Shown here piece by piece: positions 14,190-21,139 of a stretch of 31,311 bases of DNA; position 1 is the first letter of the stretch, and the number at the start of each line of letters is the position of its first letter. The DNA comes from CAYMCJ01 sp964388985 (lineage in GTDB: Bacteria > Patescibacteriota > Patescibacteriia > Patescibacteriales > CAYMCJ01): NCBI GenBank assembly GCA_964388985.1, contig CAYMCJ010000004.1:1-31311 (forward strand). Direction: 5' to 3'. The notes under the pieces were generated by a model, which had not been told where the DNA came from, did no database searches, and saw only the letters and a program-made list of their open reading frames with translations. Position numbers and translations under genes: made by a program.

Positions 14190-14564
14190 ATGGCTGAAGA
14201 AAAGACTGTTATGGTTGTAGATGATGAAGAAACGATTGTAAACATATTAACGGAAACATTAGACATGGCCGGATTTGAAACCATAGGACAGACAAGCAGT
14301 CCGGCGGCTCTGGCTGAATTTAGAGAAAATTATAGCCGGATTGACCTGGTTGTTACTGACCAAACTATGCCGGAAATATCCGGCCTTAAACTGGCTGAAG
14401 AAATCCAAAAAATAAAGCCGGGAACCCCGATTATCCTTATCACCGGTTTTATGGAAATGACAGCCGAACAGTTATGGGAGAAAGGCATCAAGGCATTTCT
14501 TCAAAAGCCCCTTTCCCTAAAAAATTTTATGGAAGCGGTGAAGTCATTAATCGCCGCCGAATGA
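14190..14564 (+). CDS. Single-domain response regulator (CheY-like)
   Basis: A 124-residue stand-alone receiver domain. The acidic pocket is D11/D12, the phosphoacceptor D57 (in VVTDQTMPE), the switch residue T85 (LITG) and the invariant K106 (QKPLS). There is no output domain, so it probably signals through protein contact or a phosphorelay with a kinase elsewhere. The gene is monocistronic: its own promoter and AAAGGAG ribosome site lie before it and a hairpin terminator after it. The neighbours do not point to a process. Cytosolic. Confidence 0.93.
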   Translation: MAEEKTVMVVDDEETIVNILTETLDMAGFETIGQTSSPAALAEFRENYSRIDLVVTDQTMPEISGLKLAEEIQKIKPGTPIILITGFMEMTAEQLWEKGIKAFLQKPLSLKNFMEAVKSLIAAE

Positions 14565-14573
14565 GTTCTTCTG

Positions 14574-14612
14574 GTCCTGGAAACTTTTTTATAGTTTACC
14601 GGGACTTTTTTA
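14574..14612 (+). terminator. Terminator after the response regulator gene
   Basis: GTCCTGGAAAC (14574-14584) pairs imperfectly with GTTTACCGGGAC (14594-14605), followed by TTTTTTATTTT. Confidence 0.8.
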
Positions 14613-14661
14613 TTTTATTAAGATATACATTGCAAAAATACCAATTAAAATAAAAGTGTTT

Positions 14662-14690
14662 TTCGCGCTTTTTTATTTTCGTGTTAAAAT
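14662..14690 (+). promoter_or_regulatory. Likely leaderless promoter of recG
   Basis: TAAAAT at 14685-14690 is a good -10 with its predicted start on or next to the A of the ATG at 14697; the -35 (TTCGCG) is poor. No Shine-Dalgarno precedes the ATG, so the transcript is probably leaderless. Confidence 0.5.
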
Positions 14691-14696
14691 ATAGCT

Positions 14697-17267
14697 ATGC
14701 TTACTTTAAATACAGACATAGAAAAAATAAATCGCGTCGGAGTTACGACAGCCAAACGATTAAAAAAACTGGGGATTGCCACTATTCAAGACCTGCTTTT
14801 TTATTGGCCTTTTAGATATGATGACTTTACCAAACTGACGCCGATAGATAAACTACAGCCCGGCGAAAAGGCCAATATTACCGGGCAGATTGAGTTAATC
14901 CAAAACAAACGCAGTCCGCGTAAACGAATGTATATAACCGAGGCCTTAATTAGCGACCAGACAGAAACGATAAAAGTTATCTGGTTTAACCAACCCTTTA
15001 TTGCCCGCAATTTGCGTATCGGCGACTTTGTTTCTCTGGCCGGCAAAGTGGAAGATGATTACGGCGGAGTGATGATGAATTCGCCTGTTTATGAAAAAAT
15101 TACTGTCCAAAACACTATTCATACCCAGGGTCTTGTCCCCAATTATCACCTAACCGCCGATATCACGCAAAAACAGATCAGATTTTTAATTAAGCAGGTT
15201 ATTAACGTTGCTAAGCAAATTCCCGACTGGCTGCCATTTAAAATAAAAAAAGATTTAAATTTATTGGATTTAGGCGCTTCCATAGCTAAAATCCATTTCC
15301 CTAAAAATCAAACCGATATAGAAAGAGCAAAAAAACGCCTAGGCTTTAATGAACTATTTTTAATCCAATTACAGTCGCAAATAATAAAACATGGCTTAAA
15401 ATTAAATCAAGCGCGAAAAATAGAATTTAAGGAAAAACAAACCAAAGAATTCGTTAATTCCCTACCTTTTAAACTAACCTATTCCCAACGTAAAACCGCC
15501 TGGGAAATATTAAAAGACCTGGCCAAAGATAAGCCAATGATCCGGCTCTTGGAAGGCGATGTTGGCAGCGGCAAAACCGTCGTAGCTGTTATCGCTATGT
15601 TAAACACGGCCTTAAATAAAAAACAAGCGGCCTTGATGGTGCCGACAGAAATCCTGGCTGGGCAGCATTTTAATTCCATTACCAACCTGTTAAAAAATTT
15701 TAATATTAAAATCGGATTGCTTACCCGCGGCCAGCAAAAAATAAACCCAACAACCAACAACCAACAACCAACAACCTCTAAACAAACAAATAATATAACC
15801 AAAAAAAATATAATTAATGGTATTAATCAAGGTAATATAAATATTATCATCGGCACCCACTCGCTGATTCAGAAAAATATTGAATTTAATAATCTGGCTC
15901 TGGCTATAGTTGATGAACAGCACCGCTTTGGCGTTAAACAGCGCCACGCCTTGACACAGACTAATACAGACTCAGGCGGACTAATACAGACTGACGCTTC
16001 TGAAAATGGATTGTTATATGAAAACTTAACCTATAAAATTAGAGGGGCAATCTTTAATGTTAAAAAACAACTGGGCTTGGGACATAAAGAAAAAATATAC
16101 CAAAACGCCCTAGAAGAAGAATTTAAAAAATTAAAAATTAACTTTGATAAAGAAAAAACCATAAAAATAAAATATGATAATAAAAAAATTGGTACCTACA
16201 GGCCTGATTTTATTATTGAAAATAAAATTATCCTGGAAATAAAAAAATTGCCTTTTATTGGAAAATTTGAAAAAGAACAGGTTTGGCACTATTTAAAAGG
16301 ATCTTATTATAAATTGGCTTTACTAGTAAATTTTGCCAAAGACGATGTCCAAATAGAACGTTTCATTCACTCCAGCAAACAAAATTATATAAACACGACC
16401 AGTCCGCATCAGTCCGCACAAGTCCGCATCAGTCCGCATATGAGTCCGCACCTACTATCTATGACCGCCACGCCAATCCCCCGCTCTCTGGCTTTGGCTC
16501 TGTACGGCGACCTGGATATTTCCATAATTAATGAAATGCCCAAGGGGAGAAAAAAAATTACTACGCGGGTAGTGGAAGAAAATAAACGCGCTCAAACTTA
16601 CTTTTTTATCCGCGAACAGATAAATCAAGGCCGGCAGATTTTTGTAATATGCCCCTTAATTGATATTTCCGATAAATTAGGGGTTAAATCGGTTAAACAG
16701 GAATTTGCCAAACTAAATGAAAAAATATTTCCGGACTTAAAAATTGAATTTTTGCACGGCCGGATGAAAGCCAGGGAAAAAGAGCAAATTATGCAAAATT
16801 TTTTGGATAATAAAACTAAAATCTTGGTCTCCACTTCAGTGGTGGAAGTCGGAGTTGACGTACCTAACGCTACCATTATGATGATTGAAGGAGCCGATAG
16901 ATTTGGATTAGCCCAACTGCATCAATTCCGAGGCCGGGTCGGCCGGGAAAAGCACCAATCTTACTGCTTTTTGTTTACTGACAATGACAACGACAAAACC
17001 TTAAAACGTTTGCAGGCTTTGGTTAATAATTATGACGGTTTTTCTCTGGCTAGAATGGATTTAAAATTCAGAGGTCCGGGTCAGGTTTACGGCCTGGCCC
17101 AAAAAGGCTTTCCGGAATTAAAAATTGCTTCCTTATTTGATTATGAATTAATGAATTCAGCCAAAGAAGAAGCCAAAAAACTTATTGAAACTGACACAAA
17201 TTTAGATAATTACCCGCTTTTAAAAGACAAACTGGACGAACAAGATAAAATAACGCATTTGGAATAA
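14697..17267 (+). CDS. recG: ATP-dependent DNA helicase RecG with an in-frame inserted GxxExxY domain
   Basis: RecG remodels stalled forks and branched DNA. The protein is 856 residues, about 165 more than a normal RecG. Visible parts: wedge/OB region (about 50-170), Walker A GDVGSGKT (287-294), motif II DEQH (406-409), motif III SMTATPIPRS (after residue 587), motif VI HQFRGRVGR near residue 745, and a TRCF/RecG C-terminal region. Two extra stretches occur. The first, around residues 350-372, is a Thr/Asn/Gln-rich loop built on four tandem copies of CCAACAA. The second, residues about 419-585, is a complete GxxExxY (PDDEXK-like) domain flanked by inverted arrays of a 10-bp repeat. The reading frame is open throughout, so the fusion can be translated whole. 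Both inserts lie between helicase motifs, where loops are tolerated. Confidence 0.93.
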   Translation: MLTLNTDIEKINRVGVTTAKRLKKLGIATIQDLLFYWPFRYDDFTKLTPIDKLQPGEKANITGQIELIQNKRSPRKRMYITEALISDQTETIKVIWFNQPFIARNLRIGDFVSLAGKVEDDYGGVMMNSPVYEKITVQNTIHTQGLVPNYHLTADITQKQIRFLIKQVINVAKQIPDWLPFKIKKDLNLLDLGASIAKIHFPKNQTDIERAKKRLGFNELFLIQLQSQIIKHGLKLNQARKIEFKEKQTKEFVNSLPFKLTYSQRKTAWEILKDLAKDKPMIRLLEGDVGSGKTVVAVIAMLNTALNKKQAALMVPTEILAGQHFNSITNLLKNFNIKIGLLTRGQQKINPTTNNQQPTTSKQTNNITKKNIINGINQGNINIIIGTHSLIQKNIEFNNLALAIVDEQHRFGVKQRHALTQTNTDSGGLIQTDASENGLLYENLTYKIRGAIFNVKKQLGLGHKEKIYQNALEEEFKKLKINFDKEKTIKIKYDNKKIGTYRPDFIIENKIILEIKKLPFIGKFEKEQVWHYLKGSYYKLALLVNFAKDDVQIERFIHSSKQNYINTTSPHQSAQVRISPHMSPHLLSMTATPIPRSLALALYGDLDISIINEMPKGRKKITTRVVEENKRAQTYFFIREQINQGRQIFVICPLIDISDKLGVKSVKQEFAKLNEKIFPDLKIEFLHGRMKAREKEQIMQNFLDNKTKILVSTSVVEVGVDVPNATIMMIEGADRFGLAQLHQFRGRVGREKHQSYCFLFTDNDNDKTLKRLQALVNNYDGFSLARMDLKFRGPGQVYGLAQKGFPELKIASLFDYELMNSAKEEAKKLIETDTNLDNYPLLKDKLDEQDKITHLE
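15747..15776 (+). repeat. Heptamer tandem repeat CCAACAA inside recG
   Basis: Four perfect copies of CCAACAA plus CC. Because 7 is not a multiple of 3, the frame rotates every copy and three copies encode PTTNNQQ. It lies in a surface loop before the IIIGTHSLIQ segment. Confidence 0.9.
15953..16452 (+). mobile_element. In-frame insertion element encoding a GxxExxY (PDDEXK) domain
   Basis: The left end is four tandem 10-bp units (GACACAGACT, AATACAGACT, CAGGCGGACT, AATACAGACT; 15953-15992). The right end is five units of the inverted sequence (AGTCCGCATC type; 16401-16452, one unit 12 bp long). Between them is a domain of about 120 residues with the GxxExxY signature (GHKEKIY), YRPDF and ILEIKK, i.e. 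the D...ExK set of a PDDEXK nuclease fold. It has no in-frame ATG of its own near the expected start, so it is translated only as part of RecG unless a TTG at 16011 is used. The total (~500 bp) replaces the short linker between helicase motifs II and III. Mobility is inferred from the terminal arrays. Confidence 0.8.
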
Positions 17268-17346
17268 TGAAAATTATTAAAGGCAATAACACTAATTCGG
17301 ATGCGCCCTATTCGTAGCAGGGCTTGCCGAAGACAATAACAAAACC

Positions 17347-17374
17347 TTGACAATTTACGATTTTTTAGTATAAT
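17347..17374 (+). promoter_or_regulatory. Promoter of the small Cys/His protein gene
   Basis: TTGACA, 16 bases, TATAAT: close to consensus. The leader of about 95 bases holds a perfect orphan Shine-Dalgarno (AGGAGGTGAT, 17410-17419) before the real one. Confidence 0.85.
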
Positions 17375-17475
17375 ATAAGCAAGTTCTTTTCAATATCTTT
17401 TAAAAATTTAGGAGGTGATAAAACTATCGGCTAGTTAGTCTTTTTTAACAACAATTTAAAGACAAGGAGGAGATT

Positions 17476-17901
17476 ATGAATTTTTATCTAGGTAATTCAA
17501 GGGCGACGATGCGTTACTCTGAAAACCGCGGCTCACACAATGGCGGGCCCAGCCAAGTTGGTGGGCAAAAACTTCAATTTTCAGAAATAATATGTCCTTT
17601 TTGCCATACACCTATAGCGCCCGGCGATAAAGACATAGTTAAAACCTCATACGGAACCGCCCATTACTCGCGTTGTGCTCTTCCTCTGGGTATAAAAATT
17701 CTAGTGGCTTCCGGGATATCAAGACCAACGGAATTCTCAACTCCGGAATTTATACAAAAATTCCTTCAGCAACAAACAAATAACCTCCTTGAAAAACCTG
17801 ATAACCCCACAATCGAAAATCAACTAACAACCATCATCGGGGTGGCCCAAGAATATTTTGGCTGCGAAATCAGATTTTCCAAACTCATGGCCGCAAGATA
17901 A
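17476..17901 (+). CDS. Small protein with a treble-clef-like Cys/His motif
   Basis: A 141-residue protein with a flexible Gly/Ser-rich N-terminus (to about residue 35), then IICPFCHTPI with C40 and C43 and, 24 residues on, AHYSRC with a His and Cys that could complete a zinc site, then a helical C-terminus. The zinc-knuckle arrangement resembles LIM or treble-clef units but I cannot name a family. The gene has a near-consensus promoter and the best Shine-Dalgarno in the window (AAGGAGG, seven bases before the ATG), so it may be well expressed. It is followed by an unusual two-stage inverted repeat and then a terminator. Unknown function; nucleic acid or protein binding is possible. Confidence 0.75.
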   Translation: MNFYLGNSRATMRYSENRGSHNGGPSQVGGQKLQFSEIICPFCHTPIAPGDKDIVKTSYGTAHYSRCALPLGIKILVASGISRPTEFSTPEFIQKFLQQQTNNLLEKPDNPTIENQLTTIIGVAQEYFGCEIRFSKLMAAR

Positions 17902-17904
17902 AAA

Positions 17905-17970
17905 GGAACTGGTCCTGTCGTTGATGCTTTATCACGACTCACAATCAACGATACCTATGGGACCAGTTCC
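17905..17970 (+). repeat. Two-stage inverted repeat after the Cys/His protein gene
   Basis: GGAACTGGTCC (17905-17915) pairs perfectly with GGACCAGTTCC (17960-17970); inside it TCGTTGAT (17918-17925) pairs with ATCAACGA (17944-17951) around an 18-base loop. There is no T run after it, so it is not an ordinary terminator. It starts four bases after the stop codon. Confidence 0.85.
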
Positions 17971-17982
17971 ACCAATCAATAA

Positions 17983-18020
17983 AGCTCAGCTAATAAAACC
18001 GCTGAGCTATTTTTATTTTA
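17983..18020. terminator. Bidirectional terminator between the Cys/His protein gene and mpg
   Basis: AGCTCAGC (17983-17990) pairs with GCTGAGCT (18001-18008), followed by ATTTTTATTTT on the plus strand; T-rich on the other strand as well. It separates two converging genes. Confidence 0.82.
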
Positions 18021-18026
18021 TAAACT

Positions 18027-18060
18027 AGTTACTAAACTACTTTATAGTAGCTTAGTAACT
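18027..18060. repeat. 34-bp near-perfect palindrome
   Basis: AGTTACTAAACTACT (18027-18041) pairs with AGTAGCTTAGTAACT (18046-18060) across TTAT with a single mismatch. It lies 16 bases past the stop of mpg (minus strand). No T run follows on either side. Confidence 0.85.
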
Positions 18061-18076
18061 TAACAACTCTTTGTCG

Positions 18077-18607
18077 TCATACATAAAACCGCCATAATTT
18101 ATTTTTATAATCTTTGGCATAATCAATCCCGACCCGCGGGGTTTTTTTAATTAGCAACGGTTTTAAATTCTCTTTCCGTGCTTCTATCCAAAGACCATGT
18201 TTTTTAATATAGGCAGGCAAACCGTTAAATTTTTTATCTATTTTTAAAGCTTTGGTTAATTTAGCCGGACCAGTCAATTGATAATTGGCGGCCGGTTCCG
18301 CCCCGCGAATTAAAACCGCCGCCGGATAATTTTCTTTTTCCGTTACAATATTTAACATATAGTGCATTCCATAAACCAAATATACATAAATAACCCCGGG
18401 GCCGCCGAACATTACCTTGTTTCTTTCAGTTCGGCCGCGGCTGGCATGGCTGGCCAAATCATTCGGACCGCAATAGGCTTCGGTTTCTATAATTTTTGTC
18501 CTAATAATTTTATTGCCAACTTTCCGCACTAAAAAACAGCCCAAGAGATCTTGGGCGACTTTCAGGGTCTGACGATTATAAAATTGCCTGGCTAAAATTT
18601 TGGGCAT
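18077..18607 (-). CDS. mpg: DNA-3-methyladenine glycosylase (Mpg/AAG family)
   Basis: A 176-residue protein with the AAG-family fold: LARQFYNRQTLKVAQDLLGC (N-terminus), IIETEAYCGPNDLASHA carrying the active-site Glu region, FGGPGVIYVYLVYGMHYMLN (the intercalating Tyr region), and PRVGIDYAKDYKNKLWRFYV at the end. It removes alkylated and deaminated purines in the first step of base excision repair. Length is slightly below typical (about 190-210) but the domain is complete. radA lies ten bases upstream, so mpg is the last gene of a parA-radA-mpg transcript. Confidence 0.93.
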   Translation of the reverse strand: MPKILARQFYNRQTLKVAQDLLGCFLVRKVGNKIIRTKIIETEAYCGPNDLASHASRGRTERNKVMFGGPGVIYVYLVYGMHYMLNIVTEKENYPAAVLIRGAEPAANYQLTGPAKLTKALKIDKKFNGLPAYIKKHGLWIEARKENLKPLLIKKTPRVGIDYAKDYKNKLWRFYV

Positions 18608-18617
18608 ACTGATACAT

Positions 18618-19982
18618 CTAAATAATACTGGCTATATTTTTTACCACTTGTTCCAAATTTTTTATCTTTTTTAATTCAATTTTTTCTGCCTTAATATTAC
18701 TGTCCGGGATAATAGCTATATCAAAGCCCAGTTTCCCGGCCTCGGTCAAACGTTGTTCCAGCTTGGCCACCTGGCGCACCTCCCCGCCCAAACCAACTTC
18801 GCCCAAAACAATGGTCTTCCGGCTAATTACCTGATTAAGAAGAGAAGAAGTAATGGCTAAACAAACCGCTAAATCAAGAGCCGGGTCATTAATTTTTAAA
18901 CCGCCGACTATATTTAAAATTATATCCTGATTCATCAGCTTAAGACCGGCTCGCTTGGTTAAAACCGCGGCCAAAACCTGCAACCGGTTTAAATCAAAAC
19001 CGGAGGCCTTTCTCTGCGGATAGCCAAAAATAGTTTTGGTAACTAGGGCCTGAACTTCAATTAAAAACGGCCTAGTCCCCTCAATTAAGCAACTGATAAC
19101 CGAACCGGTAATCTTCTGGTCGCCGGCATCTATAAAAACCGCTCCCGGGTTAGTAATTTCTCTAAAGCCCGAAGCGGTCATTTCAAAAATACCTAATTCA
19201 TTTACAGAGCCAAACCGGTTCTTAATGGCGCGCAATATCCGGTAATCATGAGCGGTTTCGCTTTCCAGATATATAACCGTATCCACTATGTGCTCCAATG
19301 ATTTTGGCCCGGCAATCTGTCCGTCTTTGGTAATATGGCCAACCAAAATTATGGCTATATTGTTTTCTTTGGCAATTTCCAAAAATTTAACCGCCCCGAC
19401 CCGAATCTGATTAAGGCTGCCGGCCTCAGATGGAATTAAGGAGGAATAAACCGCCTGGATTGAATCTATTATTACCAGGCTTGGTTTTAATTTTATCAAA
19501 GCCGCTAAAATTTTTTCAACATTTGTTTCGCTGATAAATTTAATATTTTCCAGATGGCAGTTTAATCGGCTCATCCTTGATTTAACCTGATTAACAGACT
19601 CCTCGCCGCTGGCATAAACAACCGGAGTGGAACTTTGGCCTTGGCCGACTGCATCCGCTATCTGCGCCATTATGGTTGACTTTCCTATCCCCGGCTCGCC
19701 GGATAACAATATTAGAGACCCGGGCACGATTCCACCGCCCAAAACGCGGTCCGCCTCCCCAATATTGGTTTTTATTCTATCTAATTTTAATTCAGCCACC
19801 TGGCCAATATCAATAATCTCAGCCGGATTAACATTAACGGCTATTTTATTATCAACTTCCCTTTGGTCAATTGTCTGCATCTTTAAAGTCCCCCAGGCGC
19901 CGCATTCCAAACAACGCCCGCTCCATTTGGAAAACTGGGCGTCGCAACTTGAGCAGACATAAATATTAAAAATTTTAGACAT
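18618..19982 (-). CDS. radA: DNA repair protein RadA
   Basis: A 454-residue protein with all RadA parts: an N-terminal zinc finger (C10, C13, C24, C27), a RecA-like ATPase with Walker A GEPGIGKST (95-103), the RadA-specific KNRFG motif (254-258, KNRFGSVNELGIF), and a C-terminal Lon-like domain from about residue 275. RadA helps branch migration and processing of recombination intermediates. The normal family length is about 450-460. It starts two bases after the parA stop, and mpg follows after ten bases, so all three form one transcript. Confidence 0.97.
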   Translation of the reverse strand: MSKIFNIYVCSSCDAQFSKWSGRCLECGAWGTLKMQTIDQREVDNKIAVNVNPAEIIDIGQVAELKLDRIKTNIGEADRVLGGGIVPGSLILLSGEPGIGKSTIMAQIADAVGQGQSSTPVVYASGEESVNQVKSRMSRLNCHLENIKFISETNVEKILAALIKLKPSLVIIDSIQAVYSSLIPSEAGSLNQIRVGAVKFLEIAKENNIAIILVGHITKDGQIAGPKSLEHIVDTVIYLESETAHDYRILRAIKNRFGSVNELGIFEMTASGFREITNPGAVFIDAGDQKITGSVISCLIEGTRPFLIEVQALVTKTIFGYPQRKASGFDLNRLQVLAAVLTKRAGLKLMNQDIILNIVGGLKINDPALDLAVCLAITSSLLNQVISRKTIVLGEVGLGGEVRQVAKLEQRLTEAGKLGFDIAIIPDSNIKAEKIELKKIKNLEQVVKNIASII

Positions 19983-19984
19983 AT

Positions 19985-20749
19985 TTAATATTCTGAATTT
20001 AAAATCTCTCTGGCCAATCGTTCATAGGCCTTTCCTCCCCGCGATTTCGGGTCATAATGAAGTATTGACCGGCCATAACTCGGAGCTTCGGCCAAACGAA
20101 CGCTCCGGGGAATTACGGAGCGAAAAACCCGATTGGGAAAATACTGATATAATTCATTCATAACCGACGTAGACAATTTGTTCCGCTTATCAAACATAGT
20201 GATAACCGCGCCCTTTATTCCCAATTCCGGCTTTAAATTCGCTTGCACCAAACTAATGGTTTCCAATAGCTGTCCCAGACCTTCCAGGGCATAATACTCA
20301 CTTTGAATCGGGATTAGAATTTCATCAGCCGCCACCAAACTGTTTATGGTCAATAGACCCAATGAAGGCGGCCCGTCAATAATAATAAAATCATATTCAT
20401 CCCTAACGGTTTCTAAAACAGATTGTAATTTATATTCCCTATCTTCTAAATCCACTAATTCAATCCCGGCTCCGGCTAAAGACGGGGTTGAAGGCGCGAT
20501 TTTATATCCCTCCTGGACAGTTCTTTTAATAATCTCATGGGTTGGCCTCAATCCGATTATGGCTTCATAAATCCCCTGCTCCAAGTTTTTACTGTCAATT
20601 CCGAGCCCGGAAGTGGCGTTGGCCTGCGGGTCAATATCCACTAACAAAACCTGCTTACCCAAATAGGCCAGATAAGCGCCTAAATTAACCGCGGTAGTGG
20701 TTTTGCCCACTCCGCCCTTTTGATTCACGATTGAAATAATTTTGCCCAT
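19985..20749 (-). CDS. parA: Chromosome-partitioning ATPase ParA/Soj
   Basis: A 254-residue ParA-type ATPase with a deviant Walker A (KGGVGKTTTAV, residues 11-21, including the signature Lys11), IIIDGPPSLGLLT as motif A', and the basic C-terminus with PRSVRLAEAPSYGRSI typical of Soj. It binds ATP and nonspecific DNA to drive origin segregation with ParB. No chromosomal parB with parS follows in this operon; the ParB-like protein at 10254-11669 is a different type. It has a good promoter at 20772-20800, giving a leader of only about 15 bases with no Shine-Dalgarno. It heads the parA-radA-mpg operon. Confidence 0.96.
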   Translation of the reverse strand: MGKIISIVNQKGGVGKTTTAVNLGAYLAYLGKQVLLVDIDPQANATSGLGIDSKNLEQGIYEAIIGLRPTHEIIKRTVQEGYKIAPSTPSLAGAGIELVDLEDREYKLQSVLETVRDEYDFIIIDGPPSLGLLTINSLVAADEILIPIQSEYYALEGLGQLLETISLVQANLKPELGIKGAVITMFDKRNKLSTSVMNELYQYFPNRVFRSVIPRSVRLAEAPSYGRSILHYDPKSRGGKAYERLAREILNSEY

Positions 20750-20771
20750 ATCTAATCCAAATTATATTATC

Positions 20772-20800
20772 ATTATAATACTTATGCCAATCTTTGACAA
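20772..20800 (-). promoter_or_regulatory. Promoter of parA
   Basis: Minus strand TTGTCA, 17 bases, TATAAT. The -35 overlaps the -35 of the opposing tRNA-Leu promoter (20794-20799), so the two promoters compete for polymerase. Confidence 0.8.
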
Positions 20801-20822
20801 TTTTACCTAATTTTATTATACT
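20794..20822 (+). promoter_or_regulatory. Promoter of tRNA-Leu(CAA)
   Basis: TTGACA, 17 bases, TATACT: close to consensus. The predicted start is about 17 bases before the tRNA. Confidence 0.82.
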
Positions 20823-20844
20823 AAAATCAGTTTTTATTTTTAAA

Positions 20845-20928
20845 GCCGCGATGGTGAAATTGGTAGACACGCGGGACTCAAAATCCCGTTCTGGCAACAG
20901 AGTGAGGGTTCAACTCCCTCTCGCGGCA
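20845..20928 (+). tRNA. tRNA-Leu(CAA)
   Basis: Class II cloverleaf with acceptor GCCGCGA and TCGCGGC, anticodon arm GGGA-CTCAAAA-TCCC with anticodon CAA, extra arm TTCTGGCAACAGAGT, T-loop TTCAACT, discriminator A. CCA is not encoded. Confidence 0.95.
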
Positions 20929-21015
20929 CTATAACAACAAAAAGTTTCACGAGCGAATGAGCGAGTGGTCCGCCTTTTGCGCAACAAAAACTGGCGGACA
21001 AATCTCTCCCGAGGC

Positions 21016-21065
21016 ACAAAAAAACACCAATTCCAAACAGGAAAAGGTGCTTGTTTTATTTTTAT
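21016..21065 (+). terminator. Possible terminator after tRNA-Leu
   Basis: CACC (21025-21028) pairs with GGTG (21046-21049), with more partial pairing on both sides, followed by CTTGTTTTATTTTT. The stem is imperfect. Confidence 0.45.
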
Positions 21066-21086
21066 CTGCTTATCAACGTTAGCAGA

Positions 21087-21139
21087 TTACTTCTTACTTC
21101 TTACCTGCCCGCCGAAGAGGCGGGCTTCTCACTTCTTAC
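21087..21139. repeat. Heptamer repeats around a GC-rich stem-loop
   Basis: Two copies of TTCTTAC (21091-21104) precede a perfect hairpin, GCCCGCC-GAAGA-GGCGGGC (21107-21125), and two more copies (TTCTCAC, TTCTTAC; 21126-21139) follow it. The minus-strand gene ends inside the last repeat. Confidence 0.8.

Noticed and set aside
15953..16452. Intein in RecG
   Set aside because: No splice-junction residues (Cys or Ser at the first position, His-Asn before the second junction) and the content is a GxxExxY domain, not a HINT fold.
15953..16452. CRISPR array from the 10-bp repeats
   Set aside because: Units are only 10 bp, contiguous without spacers, and inverted between the two ends.
19627..19962. 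Plus-strand reading frame opposite radA
   Set aside because: Opposite the conserved Walker A and zinc-finger part of radA; no ribosome site and no family features.
20685..20897. Minus-strand reading frame across parA start and tRNA-Leu
   Set aside because: Overlaps tRNA-Leu and the promoter region and is in a shadow frame of parA.
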